From Palsa-506 sp050013415 (GTDB lineage: Bacteria; Actinomycetota; Actinomycetes; Streptosporangiales; Streptosporangiaceae): 17,162 nt of DNA. Under the pieces are notes generated by a model. It was not told where the DNA came from, made no database searches, and saw nothing but the letters and a program-made list of their open reading frames with translations. The DNA lies in NCBI GenBank assembly GCA_050013415.1, contig JBEKFH010000053.1, forward strand, positions 1-17,162, read 5' to 3'. Of this stretch, positions 1-7,018 are shown piece after piece (the first letter of the stretch is position 1; each line of letters begins with the position of its first letter). The position numbers and the translations under genes were made by a program.

Positions 1-371
1 CCGTTGATGTAGCCGATGACCAGCAGGCAGTCGGCGGGCCGGTACTCGATCACCGGAGCGCCGACGCCCGCGCGCGCGGCGATGACCGAGTTGGCGTACT
101 CATGGTCACGGTTGATGGCCAGCAGGTCACCGCCGCCGCCGGCCCAGATCCGGGCCACGAACGAGCCATCCGGGGTGGTCACCTTGTAGTTCCGGTTGGT
201 CAGGCCGCCGGAAAGCTCCTGGACGGCCCGGGGCCGCCCGGCCAGGCTCGGCGCCCGGCTGAGCACCGCGTCGATCGCCGCCGGCAGCGCTTCCGGCAGC
301 GCTTCCGCTGCCTGCCCGGCGGTCATGCCCGCTGCCTGCCCGGCGGTCGTGCCCGCCGCCTCGTTGACCAT
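1..371 (-). CDS. Choline kinase-like phosphotransferase, N-terminal part (cut by window edge)
   Basis: The leftward frame opens at an ATG (371-369) and stays open to the window edge, giving 123 codons. After a repetitive Ala/Gly/Gln-rich N-terminus it reads LSGGLTNRNYKVTTPDG, then FVARIW, then INRDHEYANSVIAARAGVGAPVIEY. This is the nucleotide-binding lobe of the choline/ethanolamine kinase (LicA/APH-fold) family, which phosphorylates small amino alcohols with ATP in the cytoplasm. The HxD and DxD catalytic motifs would lie beyond the edge and cannot be checked. A strong GGAGGAGG ribosome site sits 8-9 nt upstream of the ATG, which fixes the start. The gene diverges from the APC permease, so import followed by phosphorylation of a choline-like substrate is a reasonable inference. 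A different APH-fold kinase (sugar, amino acid or drug) remains possible. Confidence 0.8.
   Translation of the reverse strand, partial: MVNEAAGTTAGQAAGMTAGQAAEALPEALPAAIDAVLSRAPSLAGRPRAVQELSGGLTNRNYKVTTPDGSFVARIWAGGGGDLLAINRDHEYANSVIAARAGVGAPVIEYRPADCLLVIGYIN
281..352. repeat. Two nested tandem duplications in the kinase N-terminus
   Basis: A 12-bp unit CCGGCAGCGCTT occurs twice head to tail (281-292, 293-304). A 24-bp unit follows twice (305-328, 329-352) with one mismatch. Both periods are multiples of three, so the frame is kept. On the minus strand they encode two copies of MTAGQAAG-like sequence and the ALPEALPA stretch before the folded kinase domain. They probably lengthen a disordered N-terminal tail and do not affect catalysis. 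Confidence 0.85.
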
Positions 372-471
372 CAGCGGGGTCCTCCTCCGCCACTCGGCCC
401 GCCGCCACCTGAGGGCATGCGGCCGCGGGGACCGCTCCGGAACCCACGGCAGGCCCGGCCACCCTGAACGC

Positions 472-501
472 AGGGTATTCGGCCGGCCGTCTGAAGGTCT
501 A
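472..501 (-). promoter_or_regulatory. Candidate promoter for the leftward kinase gene
   Basis: Read leftward, TAGACC (501-496) and TACCCT (477-472) are separated by 18 bp. They match the actinobacterial sigma-70 pattern TTGACA/TANNNT at 4/6 and at the fixed positions. The predicted start near 465 gives a leader of about 94 nt before the kinase ATG. The -35 box lies inside the palindromic operator at 497-504. Sequence match only. Confidence 0.35.
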
Positions 502-504
502 GAC
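497..504. promoter_or_regulatory. GntR/HutC-type operator 1 (GTCTAGAC)
   Basis: GTCTAGAC is a perfect palindrome that fits the HutC-subfamily consensus GT-N-TA-N-AC. It has the same core as the known DasR site, which contains TGGTCTAGACCA. It lies in the spacer between the kinase and the permease, in the neighbourhood of a HutC-type regulator gene at 2187-3014. It overlaps the candidate -35 of the leftward promoter, consistent with repression by occlusion. Confidence 0.6.
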
Positions 505-519
505 AGAACCGCCCAAAGG

Positions 520-527
520 GTCTGGAC
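520..527. promoter_or_regulatory. GntR/HutC-type operator 2 (GTCTGGAC)
   Basis: GTCTGGAC differs from operator 1 by one base at the centre and shares the context AGGTCT-GACA / GGGTCT-GACA. The two centres are 23 bp apart. It overlaps the candidate -35 (TGGACA, 523-528) of the rightward permease promoter. Copies of GTCTGGAC inside coding sequence show that this weaker half alone is not specific, so confidence depends on its pairing with operator 1. Confidence 0.45.
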
Positions 528-552
528 AATTAGCCGCGCGCGACTTTACGCT
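523..552 (+). promoter_or_regulatory. Candidate promoter for the permease-regulator operon
   Basis: TGGACA (523-528) and TACGCT (547-552) are spaced by 18 bp and match -35 (5/6) and TANNNT -10 patterns. The predicted start is near 559, about 34 nt before the permease ATG, and leaves room for its ribosome site at 578-587. Confidence 0.45.
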
Positions 553-592
553 ACGCCTCAATTCCGCGGCCCATCGCAAGGGGAGGACCTCG

Positions 593-2146
593 ATGAGCGC
601 CAGCACTCCGGTCAGCAGCGGGCACGAGCGTGACTCAGCAGATCTCGCGCAGTTCGGCTACAAGCAGGAGCTGAAGCGATCCCTCGGCACCTTCAGCTCG
701 TTCGCGGTGGCGTTCAGCTACATCTCCCCGTCGACGGGCATCTTCACCCTGTTCTTCCTTGGCCTGACCACGATCGGCGGCGTCTTCATCTGGACCTGGC
801 CGGTGGTGGCGCTCGGTCAGTTCATCATCGCGCTGAACTTCGCCGAGGTGTCCAGTCACTACCCGGTGGCCGGCTCGGTCTTCCAGTGGACCAAGTACCT
901 GTCGCGCCGGAGTTACGCCTGGTTCTCCGGGTGGATCTACCTGTTCGCCGGCATCCTCACCGTGACCGCCGTGGTCGGGACCCTGCCGCTGGCGCTGATC
1001 CCGGCGCTGAACGGCCTCGGCTGGCACAGCCTTGGCCTGACCCTGCACACCGAGCTTGTCACCGCGCTGATCACGCTGGTGGTGATCACTGTGCTGAACA
1101 TCTACGGCGTCCGGCTGGTCGCCATCATCAACAACACCGGGGTTATCTTCGAGATCCTCGGCATGTTCGTATTCGCGCTGATCCTGATCGCCTTTCACAA
1201 CCACCAGGGCATCAGCGTGGTGACCCACAGCGGCGGCCTGCATGTCGGATCGAGCACGTTCCTCGTCGCCATGTTCATGAGCCTGTTCGTGATCTACGGC
1301 TTCGACACCGCCTCCACGCTGGCCGAGGAGACCCGCGACCCGCGCCGGGCCGCGCCGAAGGCCGTGCTCTTCTCGATCGTGGGCGCGTTCGTCATCGGCG
1401 GCGTGTTCCTGCTCGGCACCCTGATGGCCATCCCGAACCTGCACACAGCGATCGCCAACTCCTGGAGCCCGGCCAACGTCATCGAGGCCAACTTCTCCCC
1501 GCACTTTGCCACGGTCTACCTGCTGGTGGTCTCCGCCGCCATCTTCGTCTGCTGCCTGTCGATCATGGCCGCGACGATCCGGCTGTGCTTCGGCATGTCC
1601 CGGGACAACCAGCTGCCGTTCTCCCGGCCGCTGGCCAGGGTCTCACCCACCCTGCACACGCCGATCTGGACCTGCATCACGATCGCGGTGCTGTCCGCTA
1701 TCCCGTTCATCCAGTACACGGGCGCCGGAATTATCGCCATCGCCGCGACCGCGATGATCTACTTCGCCTATTTCCTCGGCAACATCGCGATCCTGCTGGC
1801 CAGGCTCCGCGGCTGGCCGAGGAACAGCGCGCCGTTCCGGCTCGGCGCCTGGGGCCTGCCGGTCAACATCCTCGGCCTGCTCTATGGCGGCGCGATGCTG
1901 ATCAACTTTGCCTGGCCCCGGGCGGCCAGCAACCCGACGCCGAAGCAGACTGCGCTGGCGCTCAATTTCCACATCGGGTTCCTGAACGGCATCCCGATCC
2001 TGTGGACGGTGTTCGTGGTCCTCGCCGTGATCGGCACGGTCTACTACCTCCTCGCCGGGCGGACCAAGGAGTTCGCGCCGGTCATCGCCCCGTCCCCGGA
2101 CGACCCGCTGCCGGCTGCCGGGTCCGCTCCGCAGGTGGCGAGCTGA
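593..2146 (+). CDS. APC-superfamily amino acid/choline-type permease
   Basis: This 517-residue integral membrane transporter should import an amino acid or amine by cation symport or exchange. The first helix carries FSYISPSTGI (about 41-50), the unwound substrate/ion-binding segment typical of APC carriers. The loop EVSSHYPVAGSVFQWTK (85-101) is the family signature after helix 2. Hydrophobic helices continue to about residue 487, and the C-tail is polar. The length suits the roughly 12-helix ACT (amino acid/choline transporter) group. AAGGGGAGGA at 578-587 precedes the ATG by a good distance. The regulator follows 40 bp downstream, so both are probably co-transcribed. The divergent choline-kinase-like gene points to choline, ethanolamine or a similar amine as substrate; this is inferred, and an amino acid is also possible. 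Confidence 0.9.
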   Translation: MSASTPVSSGHERDSADLAQFGYKQELKRSLGTFSSFAVAFSYISPSTGIFTLFFLGLTTIGGVFIWTWPVVALGQFIIALNFAEVSSHYPVAGSVFQWTKYLSRRSYAWFSGWIYLFAGILTVTAVVGTLPLALIPALNGLGWHSLGLTLHTELVTALITLVVITVLNIYGVRLVAIINNTGVIFEILGMFVFALILIAFHNHQGISVVTHSGGLHVGSSTFLVAMFMSLFVIYGFDTASTLAEETRDPRRAAPKAVLFSIVGAFVIGGVFLLGTLMAIPNLHTAIANSWSPANVIEANFSPHFATVYLLVVSAAIFVCCLSIMAATIRLCFGMSRDNQLPFSRPLARVSPTLHTPIWTCITIAVLSAIPFIQYTGAGIIAIAATAMIYFAYFLGNIAILLARLRGWPRNSAPFRLGAWGLPVNILGLLYGGAMLINFAWPRAASNPTPKQTALALNFHIGFLNGIPILWTVFVVLAVIGTVYYLLAGRTKEFAPVIAPSPDDPLPAAGSAPQVAS

Positions 2147-2186
2147 CCGGCAGCCACTCCGGTCGCGGCCAGCAGGGGGACTGACC

Positions 2187-3014
2187 ATGCCGCGACAGCC
2201 GGGCGGCAGGCGGAGCGCACGGCAGGCCGCCACTCCCCCGGCGCTGGAGACGCGGGCCCGGACCCCGCCCAGGATCGTCCGCGGGCCGGGCACGACCGTG
2301 CACGGGCAGATCGAGGACTGGCTGGCCGGGGAGATCGCCGTCGGCGCGCTGCGGCCCGGCGGGCGGCTGCCGACCGAGCATGACCTGGCCAGCTGGTTCG
2401 GCGTCAGCCGGATGACGCTCCGGCATGCGCTCGGCGAGCTGGCCAGACGCGGGCTGGTGACCAGGGCGGTGGGGCGCCATGGCGGCACCTTCGTGGCCGA
2501 GCCCAAGCTGGAGCAGGACCTCACCACCCTGGCCGGGTTCTCCGAGCAGCTGCGCAGGCACGGGATGGTGGCCGGCGCGCGGGTGCTCAGCGCGGCTGGC
2601 CGCCAGGCGGGCCCGGCGGCGGCGGCCGCGCTCCGGCTCAGCGAGGGTGACCCGGTGCACGAGATCCGCCGGATCCGGCTGGCCGACGGCAAGCCCATCG
2701 CCATGGAGCGCTCGATCTTTCCCGCGGCACTGTTCCCCGACATGCTCACCTGCCGGCTGGACGGCTCGCTGTACGAGCTGCTCGAGGTCAGGTACGGGCA
2801 GCGGCCGCACCGCGCCAGGGAGAGCCTTGAGCCGGTGACCGCGGGGGTACGGGAGGCGGAGGCGCTGGAGGTGGCGGAGGGGGATCCGCTCATGCTGGTC
2901 GAGCGCACCGCGTATGCCCGGGGCGGTCAGCCGCTGGAGTTTGCCCGCGACCTGTTCCGCGGCGACCGGACCCGGCTGGTCGTCTGGACCTCGGAGCTGG
3001 CCGGTGATCTCTGA
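2187..3014 (+). CDS. GntR-family transcriptional regulator, HutC subfamily (UTRA domain)
   Basis: The 275-residue protein has a basic N-terminal tail of about 30 residues. A winged helix-turn-helix follows at about 36-105 (LPTEHDLASWFGVSRMTLRH is the recognition region, RHGGTFVAE the wing). A UTRA ligand-binding domain at about 120-265 includes VHEIRRIRLADGKPIAMERS and the closing FARDLFRGDRTRLVVW. HutC-type members are usually ligand-released repressors of neighbouring catabolic or transport genes. It follows the permease by 40 bp, probably in one operon. GTCTAGAC-type sites lie in the spacer in front of the permease, so it likely controls both the permease operon (including itself) and the divergent kinase. 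The ribosome site is a weak G-run (about 2175-2180), suggesting low expression or coupling to the permease. Confidence 0.92.
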   Translation: MPRQPGGRRSARQAATPPALETRARTPPRIVRGPGTTVHGQIEDWLAGEIAVGALRPGGRLPTEHDLASWFGVSRMTLRHALGELARRGLVTRAVGRHGGTFVAEPKLEQDLTTLAGFSEQLRRHGMVAGARVLSAAGRQAGPAAAAALRLSEGDPVHEIRRIRLADGKPIAMERSIFPAALFPDMLTCRLDGSLYELLEVRYGQRPHRARESLEPVTAGVREAEALEVAEGDPLMLVERTAYARGGQPLEFARDLFRGDRTRLVVWTSELAGDL

Positions 3015-3017
3015 CCG

Positions 3018-3045
3018 GCATCCGGTGCAGCCGCTACCCGGATGC
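3018..3045. terminator. Candidate hairpin terminator after the regulator gene
   Basis: GCATCCGG (3018-3025) and CCGGATGC (3038-3045) form a perfect 8-bp stem with a 12-nt loop, starting 3 nt after the regulator stop codon. There is no T-tract, which is usual for GC-rich actinobacteria. The rest of the 126-bp convergent spacer (3015-3140) shows nothing else I can support. Confidence 0.45.
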
Positions 3046-3140
3046 GGGCGACCGCGACATCGGACCCGGATGGCTGCTCTGCTGAATCATCCGCTGCCCG
3101 GCCTGCGTTACCTGCCCGGGTTATGCCGGTGGCGCGACGG

Positions 3141-3908
3141 TCAGGCTTGCAGGTGCTGGCCGAAGAAACTGAAGACCTTCGCCCAGCCGTCCATCGCCGC
3201 CTCGGGCCGGTACATCGGGGTGTGGTAGTAGAAGAAGCCGTGGCTGGCGCCGTCGTAGCGGTGGAACTCGTGCGCCTTGCCGTACCTGTCCAGTTCCGCC
3301 TCGTGCCGGTCCACCTGGTCGGGCGCCGGGTACTTGTCGTCGTTGCCGAACAGCCCGAGCAGCGGCGCCGCGAGGTCGGCGGTGTAGTCGATCGGGGCGA
3401 CCGGCCGGGCCGGCGACAGGTCCTCCGGTGCCATTACCACACCGCCGCCCCACAGATCCACGACGGCGTCGAAGCTGGTCAGCCGGGAGGCGGCCAGCAG
3501 CGCGTGACGGCCGCCGGAGCACGACCCGATCACGCCGGCCTTGCCGTTGCTGGTCGGCAGGGCCCTGAGCCAGCTGGCCGCGGCACCGCAGTCGGCCACC
3601 ACGCTGTCGTCGTGCACGCCTCCCTCGGCGCGGACCCTCGCCGCGACGTCATCGGGCGCGGCGTGCCCGAAGCGGCAGTACAGGTCCGGGCAGATCACGG
3701 TGTACCCGTGGCGGGCGAGCCGCTCGGCGAACTCCCGGTAGAACTCGTCCCAGCCCGGCAGGTGGTGCACTGCCACCACCCCGGGCGCCAGGCTTTCCCC
3801 CATTGGCCTGGCGACATAAGCGTGAATCTCATCCCCGCCGCCGCCGGTATAGGTGATCACCTCTGCCGTGATGCCACCGCGGGCATCGGTGCTGAACGAG
3901 TTCCACAT
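3141..3908 (-). CDS. Dienelactone hydrolase family protein
   Basis: A 255-residue cytosolic alpha/beta hydrolase of the normal size for the family. The nucleophile elbow is GSCSGG with Cys130, the acid is Asp190 or Asp191 in LFGNDDKYP, and the base is His223 in ASHGFFYY. This gives the Cys-Asp-His triad of dienelactone hydrolases, which open lactone rings in chlorocatechol breakdown. Many homologues are general esterases with unknown substrates, and nothing nearby indicates an aromatic pathway. It starts at an ATG preceded by GAAAGAGG. A possible -10 (TACGGT, 3949-3944) lies about 35 nt upstream. It is convergent with the GntR gene and divergent from the SDR gene. Confidence 0.92.
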   Translation of the reverse strand: MWNSFSTDARGGITAEVITYTGGGGDEIHAYVARPMGESLAPGVVAVHHLPGWDEFYREFAERLARHGYTVICPDLYCRFGHAAPDDVAARVRAEGGVHDDSVVADCGAAASWLRALPTSNGKAGVIGSCSGGRHALLAASRLTSFDAVVDLWGGGVVMAPEDLSPARPVAPIDYTADLAAPLLGLFGNDDKYPAPDQVDRHEAELDRYGKAHEFHRYDGASHGFFYYHTPMYRPEAAMDGWAKVFSFFGQHLQA

Positions 3909-3960
3909 GATTACCTCTTTCGTTGGCGTGCGGCAGCGTTCCCACCGTAAATGAAGCGCC

Positions 3961-4025
3961 CCCGGCCCGCCTCACTCCCCCGGCCCGCTCCCCGGCCTGC
4001 CTCACTCCCCCGGCCCCGCCTCACT
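3961..4025. repeat. 30-bp tandem repeat in the hydrolase/SDR spacer
   Basis: Two near-identical C-rich 30-bp units (3961-3990 and 3991-4020) are followed by a partial third. GCCTCACT recurs at 3969, 3999 and 4018. They lie in the 281-bp divergent spacer 3909-4189. One reading frame is open through the repeats and joins the SDR frame, but it has no plausible ribosome site and codes for a Pro/Ala/Arg-rich string, so I treat it as non-coding. Confidence 0.75.
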
Positions 4026-4175
4026 TCACCCGCAAACCCGCACGATGTGAAGTTGTACGGCATAGAGCCCGTGCAGAGCCACATCGCGTGGCATGCCCGC
4101 GCGCCCGCGGAGCACGCCTCTTACCCCGTGGGGCTGCCGAGCCTGACCGGAGGCTGCCCGGAAACTCGGGGGTGC

Positions 4176-4181
4176 TACGTT
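4176..4181 (+). promoter_or_regulatory. Candidate -10 box for near-leaderless SDR transcript
   Basis: TACGTT fits TANNNT and ends 8 nt before the SDR ATG at 4190. A start about 7 nt downstream would fall within 2 nt of the ATG, giving an almost leaderless mRNA. This would explain why no clear ribosome site is present. No good -35 is visible. Confidence 0.35.
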
Positions 4182-4189
4182 CCAGCGCT

Positions 4190-4942
4190 ATGCGAGGCAA
4201 AGTCGCGATAGTCACCGGCGGCGGCACAGGCATCGGCAGGGCGTCAGCCCTGGCGCTGGGCCGGGAGGGGTACTCGGTCGTGATCGCCGGGCGGCGGGCG
4301 GAGCCGCTGGCGCGGGCCGTCAGCGACGCGGCCGCTGACGGATCCCGGCTCGCGAGCGTCATTGCCGACGTCAGCGATCCGGCTGATGTCGCCGTGGTGT
4401 TCGACCGGGCGCTGGGCGAGTTCGGCCGGGTGGACCTGCTGTTCAACAACGCGGGCCAGGCGGCTCCGCCGGTGCCGCTGGAGGAGGTGCCCTTCGCCGT
4501 CTGGCAGTCGGTCCTCGGGGCGAACCTGACCGCGGCGTTCCTGTGCACCCAGGCTGCCTTCAGGGTGATGAAGGAGCAAGATCCCCGGGGAGGCCGGATC
4601 ATCAACAACGGGTCGATATCCGCGCACTCGCCGCGACCGCGCTCGGCGCCGTACACCGCGACCAAGCACGCGATCTCCGGGCTGACGAAGGCGACGTCGC
4701 TGGACGGCCGGGAGTACGACATCGCCTGCGGCCAGATCGATGTCGGCAACGCCGCGACGGACCTGTCGGGCTGGCTGTCGACCGAGGCCCTGCAGCCGGA
4801 CGGCAGCATCCGCGCTGAACCGATGATCGACGCCGAGCTCGTCGCGCGCGCGGTCGTGCACATGGCCAGCCTGCCGCTGGCGGCGAATATCCAGTTCATG
4901 ACCCTGATGGCGACGAAGATGCCGTTCATCGGCCGCGGCTAG
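4190..4942 (+). CDS. Classical short-chain dehydrogenase/reductase (SDR)
   Basis: A 250-residue NAD(P)-dependent oxidoreductase with the full classical set: TGGGTGIG nucleotide loop (9-16), NNAG (86-89), catalytic Ser142 in NNGSIS, and YTATK with Tyr155 and Lys159. Arg36-Arg37 at the end of the second strand (AGRRAEP) favour NADP(H) over NAD(H). I chose the ATG at 4190 because the fold begins three residues later and the 89 codons upstream are repeat-derived and Pro-rich. There is no real Shine-Dalgarno site, so the mRNA may be leaderless. The patatin gene follows 45 bp downstream. The substrate cannot be deduced. Confidence 0.92.
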   Translation: MRGKVAIVTGGGTGIGRASALALGREGYSVVIAGRRAEPLARAVSDAAADGSRLASVIADVSDPADVAVVFDRALGEFGRVDLLFNNAGQAAPPVPLEEVPFAVWQSVLGANLTAAFLCTQAAFRVMKEQDPRGGRIINNGSISAHSPRPRSAPYTATKHAISGLTKATSLDGREYDIACGQIDVGNAATDLSGWLSTEALQPDGSIRAEPMIDAELVARAVVHMASLPLAANIQFMTLMATKMPFIGRG

Positions 4943-4987
4943 ACGCTGCGGTGCCGGGACGTAGCCTGACGGCGAGGAGGCCTGCTG

Positions 4988-5812
4988 GTGCAGACGGCGT
5001 TCGTGCTCGGCGGCGGAGGCGTGCTCGGCGCTCACGAGGTCGGCATGCTCCGGGCACTCTCCCAGGCCGGCATCCGGCCAGATGTGGTCGTCGGCACGTC
5101 CGTGGGCGCCATCAACGGCGCGTTCGTGGCAGCTGGCCCGGCCCGCGCGGCGGCGCGGCTGGGCGAGCTGTGGCAGGGCGACGCACTGCGGCAGGCATTC
5201 AGCGAGAATCTGTGGGGTCGCGCGGCGCGGCTGGCCCGCTCGGGCACGCACCTGCATTCGATCGAGCCGCTGCGCCGGATGCTCGACGACATGCTGCCCG
5301 GAACTGACTTCGCCGATCTCGAGCTGCCCTTCCACTGCGTCGCCGCCAGCATCGAGCGGGCCAGTGCGCGCTGGTTCTCAAGCGGCCCGATCGTGCCTGC
5401 CGTGCTGGCCTCGTGCGCCGTGCCGGGGCTGCTGCCGCCGGTGGAGGTCGACGGCGAGCATTACTTCGACGGCGGCCTGGTCGACTCCATCCCGGTCGGG
5501 CGAGCCGTCGCCCTCGGTGCCGACACCGTGTACGTCCTGCACGTCGGCAGGATCGAGCGCCCGCTGACCGTGCCCCGCCGCCCGTGGGAGGTCGGCCTTG
5601 TCGCCTTCGAGATCGCCCGCCGGCATCGGTTCAACGAGGAAATGGCGGCCTTGCCCGGCAATGTGACCGTGCACGTACTGCCAGCCGGCGGAGACCGGCG
5701 CCCGCCAGATCTGTCGCAACTCCGGTACCGCGACAAGACTAGGGTCGGAGCGAGTATCGAGCGCGCGTATGAGGCGTCCGCGAGCTATCTCGCCGAGCTA
5801 GCCGGATACTGA
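4988..5812 (+). CDS. Patatin-like phospholipase
   Basis: A 274-residue serine lipase or acyl hydrolase of the bacterial patatin (RssA-like) type. It shows the oxyanion loop GGGGVLG (8-14), nucleophile elbow GTSVG with Ser38, and DGG with catalytic Asp161 in HYFDGGLVDS, which make the Ser-Asp dyad. No signal peptide is seen, so it should act on the inner membrane surface from the cytoplasm. The GTG at 4988 is the start because GAGGAGG (4974-4980) lies 7 nt before it and the first strand begins at once. A PlsC-like acyltransferase begins 29 bp downstream, so a phospholipid deacylation/reacylation pair is likely (inference). Confidence 0.93.
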   Translation: MQTAFVLGGGGVLGAHEVGMLRALSQAGIRPDVVVGTSVGAINGAFVAAGPARAAARLGELWQGDALRQAFSENLWGRAARLARSGTHLHSIEPLRRMLDDMLPGTDFADLELPFHCVAASIERASARWFSSGPIVPAVLASCAVPGLLPPVEVDGEHYFDGGLVDSIPVGRAVALGADTVYVLHVGRIERPLTVPRRPWEVGLVAFEIARRHRFNEEMAALPGNVTVHVLPAGGDRRPPDLSQLRYRDKTRVGASIERAYEASASYLAELAGY

Positions 5813-5841
5813 GCCGGTCATCGAGGACTCCAGGAGCGGCC

Positions 5842-6963
5842 ATGCTCCCGCCTAGGCTGGTACGCCGCCTCGTGCTGGCGCCACTGGTGATCGTCATCGC
5901 CGTCGCCGTCGCGGTGCTCTCTCCGCTGCTTGCCTTGCTGACCCTGGCATTCGGCCTGATCGGGCGGTCGCGGCCCGGCCGCAGGCGCGGTATCCGGCTG
6001 CTGTACATCACGCTCATCTGGCTCGCGGCGGAGACATCGGCGCTGTTCGCCTGCCTGGGCTTGTGGGTGGCGAGCGGATTCGGCGGCCGGCTGCACACCG
6101 AGCCCTATCAGAGCCGCCACTACGCGATCATGCGGCGGTTCCTTGACCGCGTGTACAACGCGGCCACCGGCACGTTCGGCATACGGGTCGAGGTCGACGA
6201 GCCGGAGCTGGACGCCAGCGAGCAGGCCGCCAGGCTGGCTCGCCCGGTCATCGTGCTGTCCCGGCACGCGGGACCAGGCGACTCGTTCCTGCTGGTGCGC
6301 CACCTGCTCAGCGTGTACGGACGGCGGCCGCGGGTTGTCATGAAGGCGACGCTGCAGCTGGATCCCGGCCTTGACGTCGTGGCCAATCGCCTGCCCAATG
6401 TCTTCATCTCCCGCCGCCGGATAGGCGAGAAGATCTTCGTCGAGCAGATCGAGCGGCTGGCCAGCGGGCTCGACCGGACGGGCGCGCTGGTGATCTTCCC
6501 GGAGGGCGGCAACTGGACGCCCGGGCGGTGGCAGCGCGGCATCCGCCGGCTGGAGCAGCTGGGCCGGCGTGACCTGGCGGCCCGAGCGCGGGAGATGCCC
6601 AACCTGCTCGCGCCGCGGAGCGGCGGAGCGCTGGCGGCCATCGCCGCGTGCCCGGAAGCCGACGTGATCTTCGTGGCCCATGCCGGGCTGGACAGGCTCG
6701 TCAGCGCCGGCGACATCTGGCGGAGCCTGCCGATGGACCAAGTCGTCCGCGCGAAGTGGTGGCGGGTGCCGGCCGGCGAGGTGCCGCGCTCCGCAGAGCA
6801 CGAGGCTCAGGTGCTGTGGCTCTACGACTGGTGGGAGCGCATTGACAGCTGGATCTCGCAGAACCGCCCGGCCGGCGCCGGGAACCCGGTGCCGGCTCCC
6901 GCCATCCCGCCAGCCGGCCCCCTCCCGCCAGCCGGCCGCCCCCATAGCCGGGGCCAGGAATGA
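5842..6963 (+). CDS. PlsC-like 1-acylglycerol-3-phosphate acyltransferase family protein
   Basis: A 373-residue membrane-bound acyltransferase. Two hydrophobic segments (about 10-40 and 52-78) precede the catalytic region. Motif I is RHAGPGDSF with His142 and Asp147 (HX4D), and motif III is FPEG (219-222). This family moves acyl chains onto lysophosphatidic acid or related lysolipids. The protein is longer than a minimal PlsC of about 240 residues, with both N- and C-terminal extensions. The last 25 residues are Pro/Ala-rich and partly made by an 18-bp duplication. AGGAG (5832-5836) fits the ATG at 5842. It forms a short-gap pair with the patatin gene. The exact acyl acceptor is unknown. Confidence 0.9.
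   Translation: MLPPRLVRRLVLAPLVIVIAVAVAVLSPLLALLTLAFGLIGRSRPGRRRGIRLLYITLIWLAAETSALFACLGLWVASGFGGRLHTEPYQSRHYAIMRRFLDRVYNAATGTFGIRVEVDEPELDASEQAARLARPVIVLSRHAGPGDSFLLVRHLLSVYGRRPRVVMKATLQLDPGLDVVANRLPNVFISRRRIGEKIFVEQIERLASGLDRTGALVIFPEGGNWTPGRWQRGIRRLEQLGRRDLAARAREMPNLLAPRSGGALAAIAACPEADVIFVAHAGLDRLVSAGDIWRSLPMDQVVRAKWWRVPAGEVPRSAEHEAQVLWLYDWWERIDSWISQNRPAGAGNPVPAPAIPPAGPLPPAGRPHSRGQE
6905..6937. repeat. 18-bp tandem duplication in the PlsC tail
   Basis: TCCCGCCAGCCGGCC occurs at 6905-6919 and 6923-6937, period 18 bp. It encodes the repeated PPAGPL/PPAGRP at the C-terminus of the acyltransferase, outside the catalytic domain. Confidence 0.8.
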
Positions 6964-6970
6964 TGCGGTC

Positions 6971-7003
6971 ACGCGTCCGCCGCGATCACCGCGGCGGACG
7001 CGT
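6971..7003. terminator. Perfect 14-bp hairpin between plsC-like gene and DUF2867 gene
   Basis: ACGCGTCCGCCGCG (6971-6984) and its exact reverse complement (6990-7003) enclose the 5-nt loop ATCAC. It starts 7 nt after the acyltransferase stop and ends 15 nt before the next ATG. There is no T-tract. It could be a terminator that separates the two genes or a 5'-leader element of the downstream gene. Confidence 0.65.
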
Positions 7004-7018
7004 GCGAGACTCGAGGAC

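Noticed and set aside
635..1504. Long antisense frame opposite the permease, and similar long frames opposite other genes
   Set aside because: Such frames are expected in GC-rich coding DNA; they show Arg/Gly/Asp/Gln-rich low-complexity translations and no family motif.
2983..2990. GTCTGGAC inside the regulator gene (also at 16754-16761)
   Set aside because: Both encode V-W-T within conserved protein segments and have no nearby promoter or second site, so they are not called operators.
3923..4189. 89-codon N-terminal extension of the SDR frame
   Set aside because: It is Pro/Ala/Arg-rich, derived from the 30-bp repeat, has no ribosome site, and the SDR fold starts right after ATG 4190.
4317..4341. 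9-bp inverted repeat CCGTCAGCG/CGCTGACGG
   Set aside because: Lies inside the SDR coding region with no gene end nearby; probably codon-driven.
6680..7018. Extension of the DUF2867 protein frame back into the PlsC gene
   Set aside because: It overlaps the real acyltransferase coding sequence in another frame and has the biased composition of a shadow frame; the Rossmann strand begins at ATG 7019.
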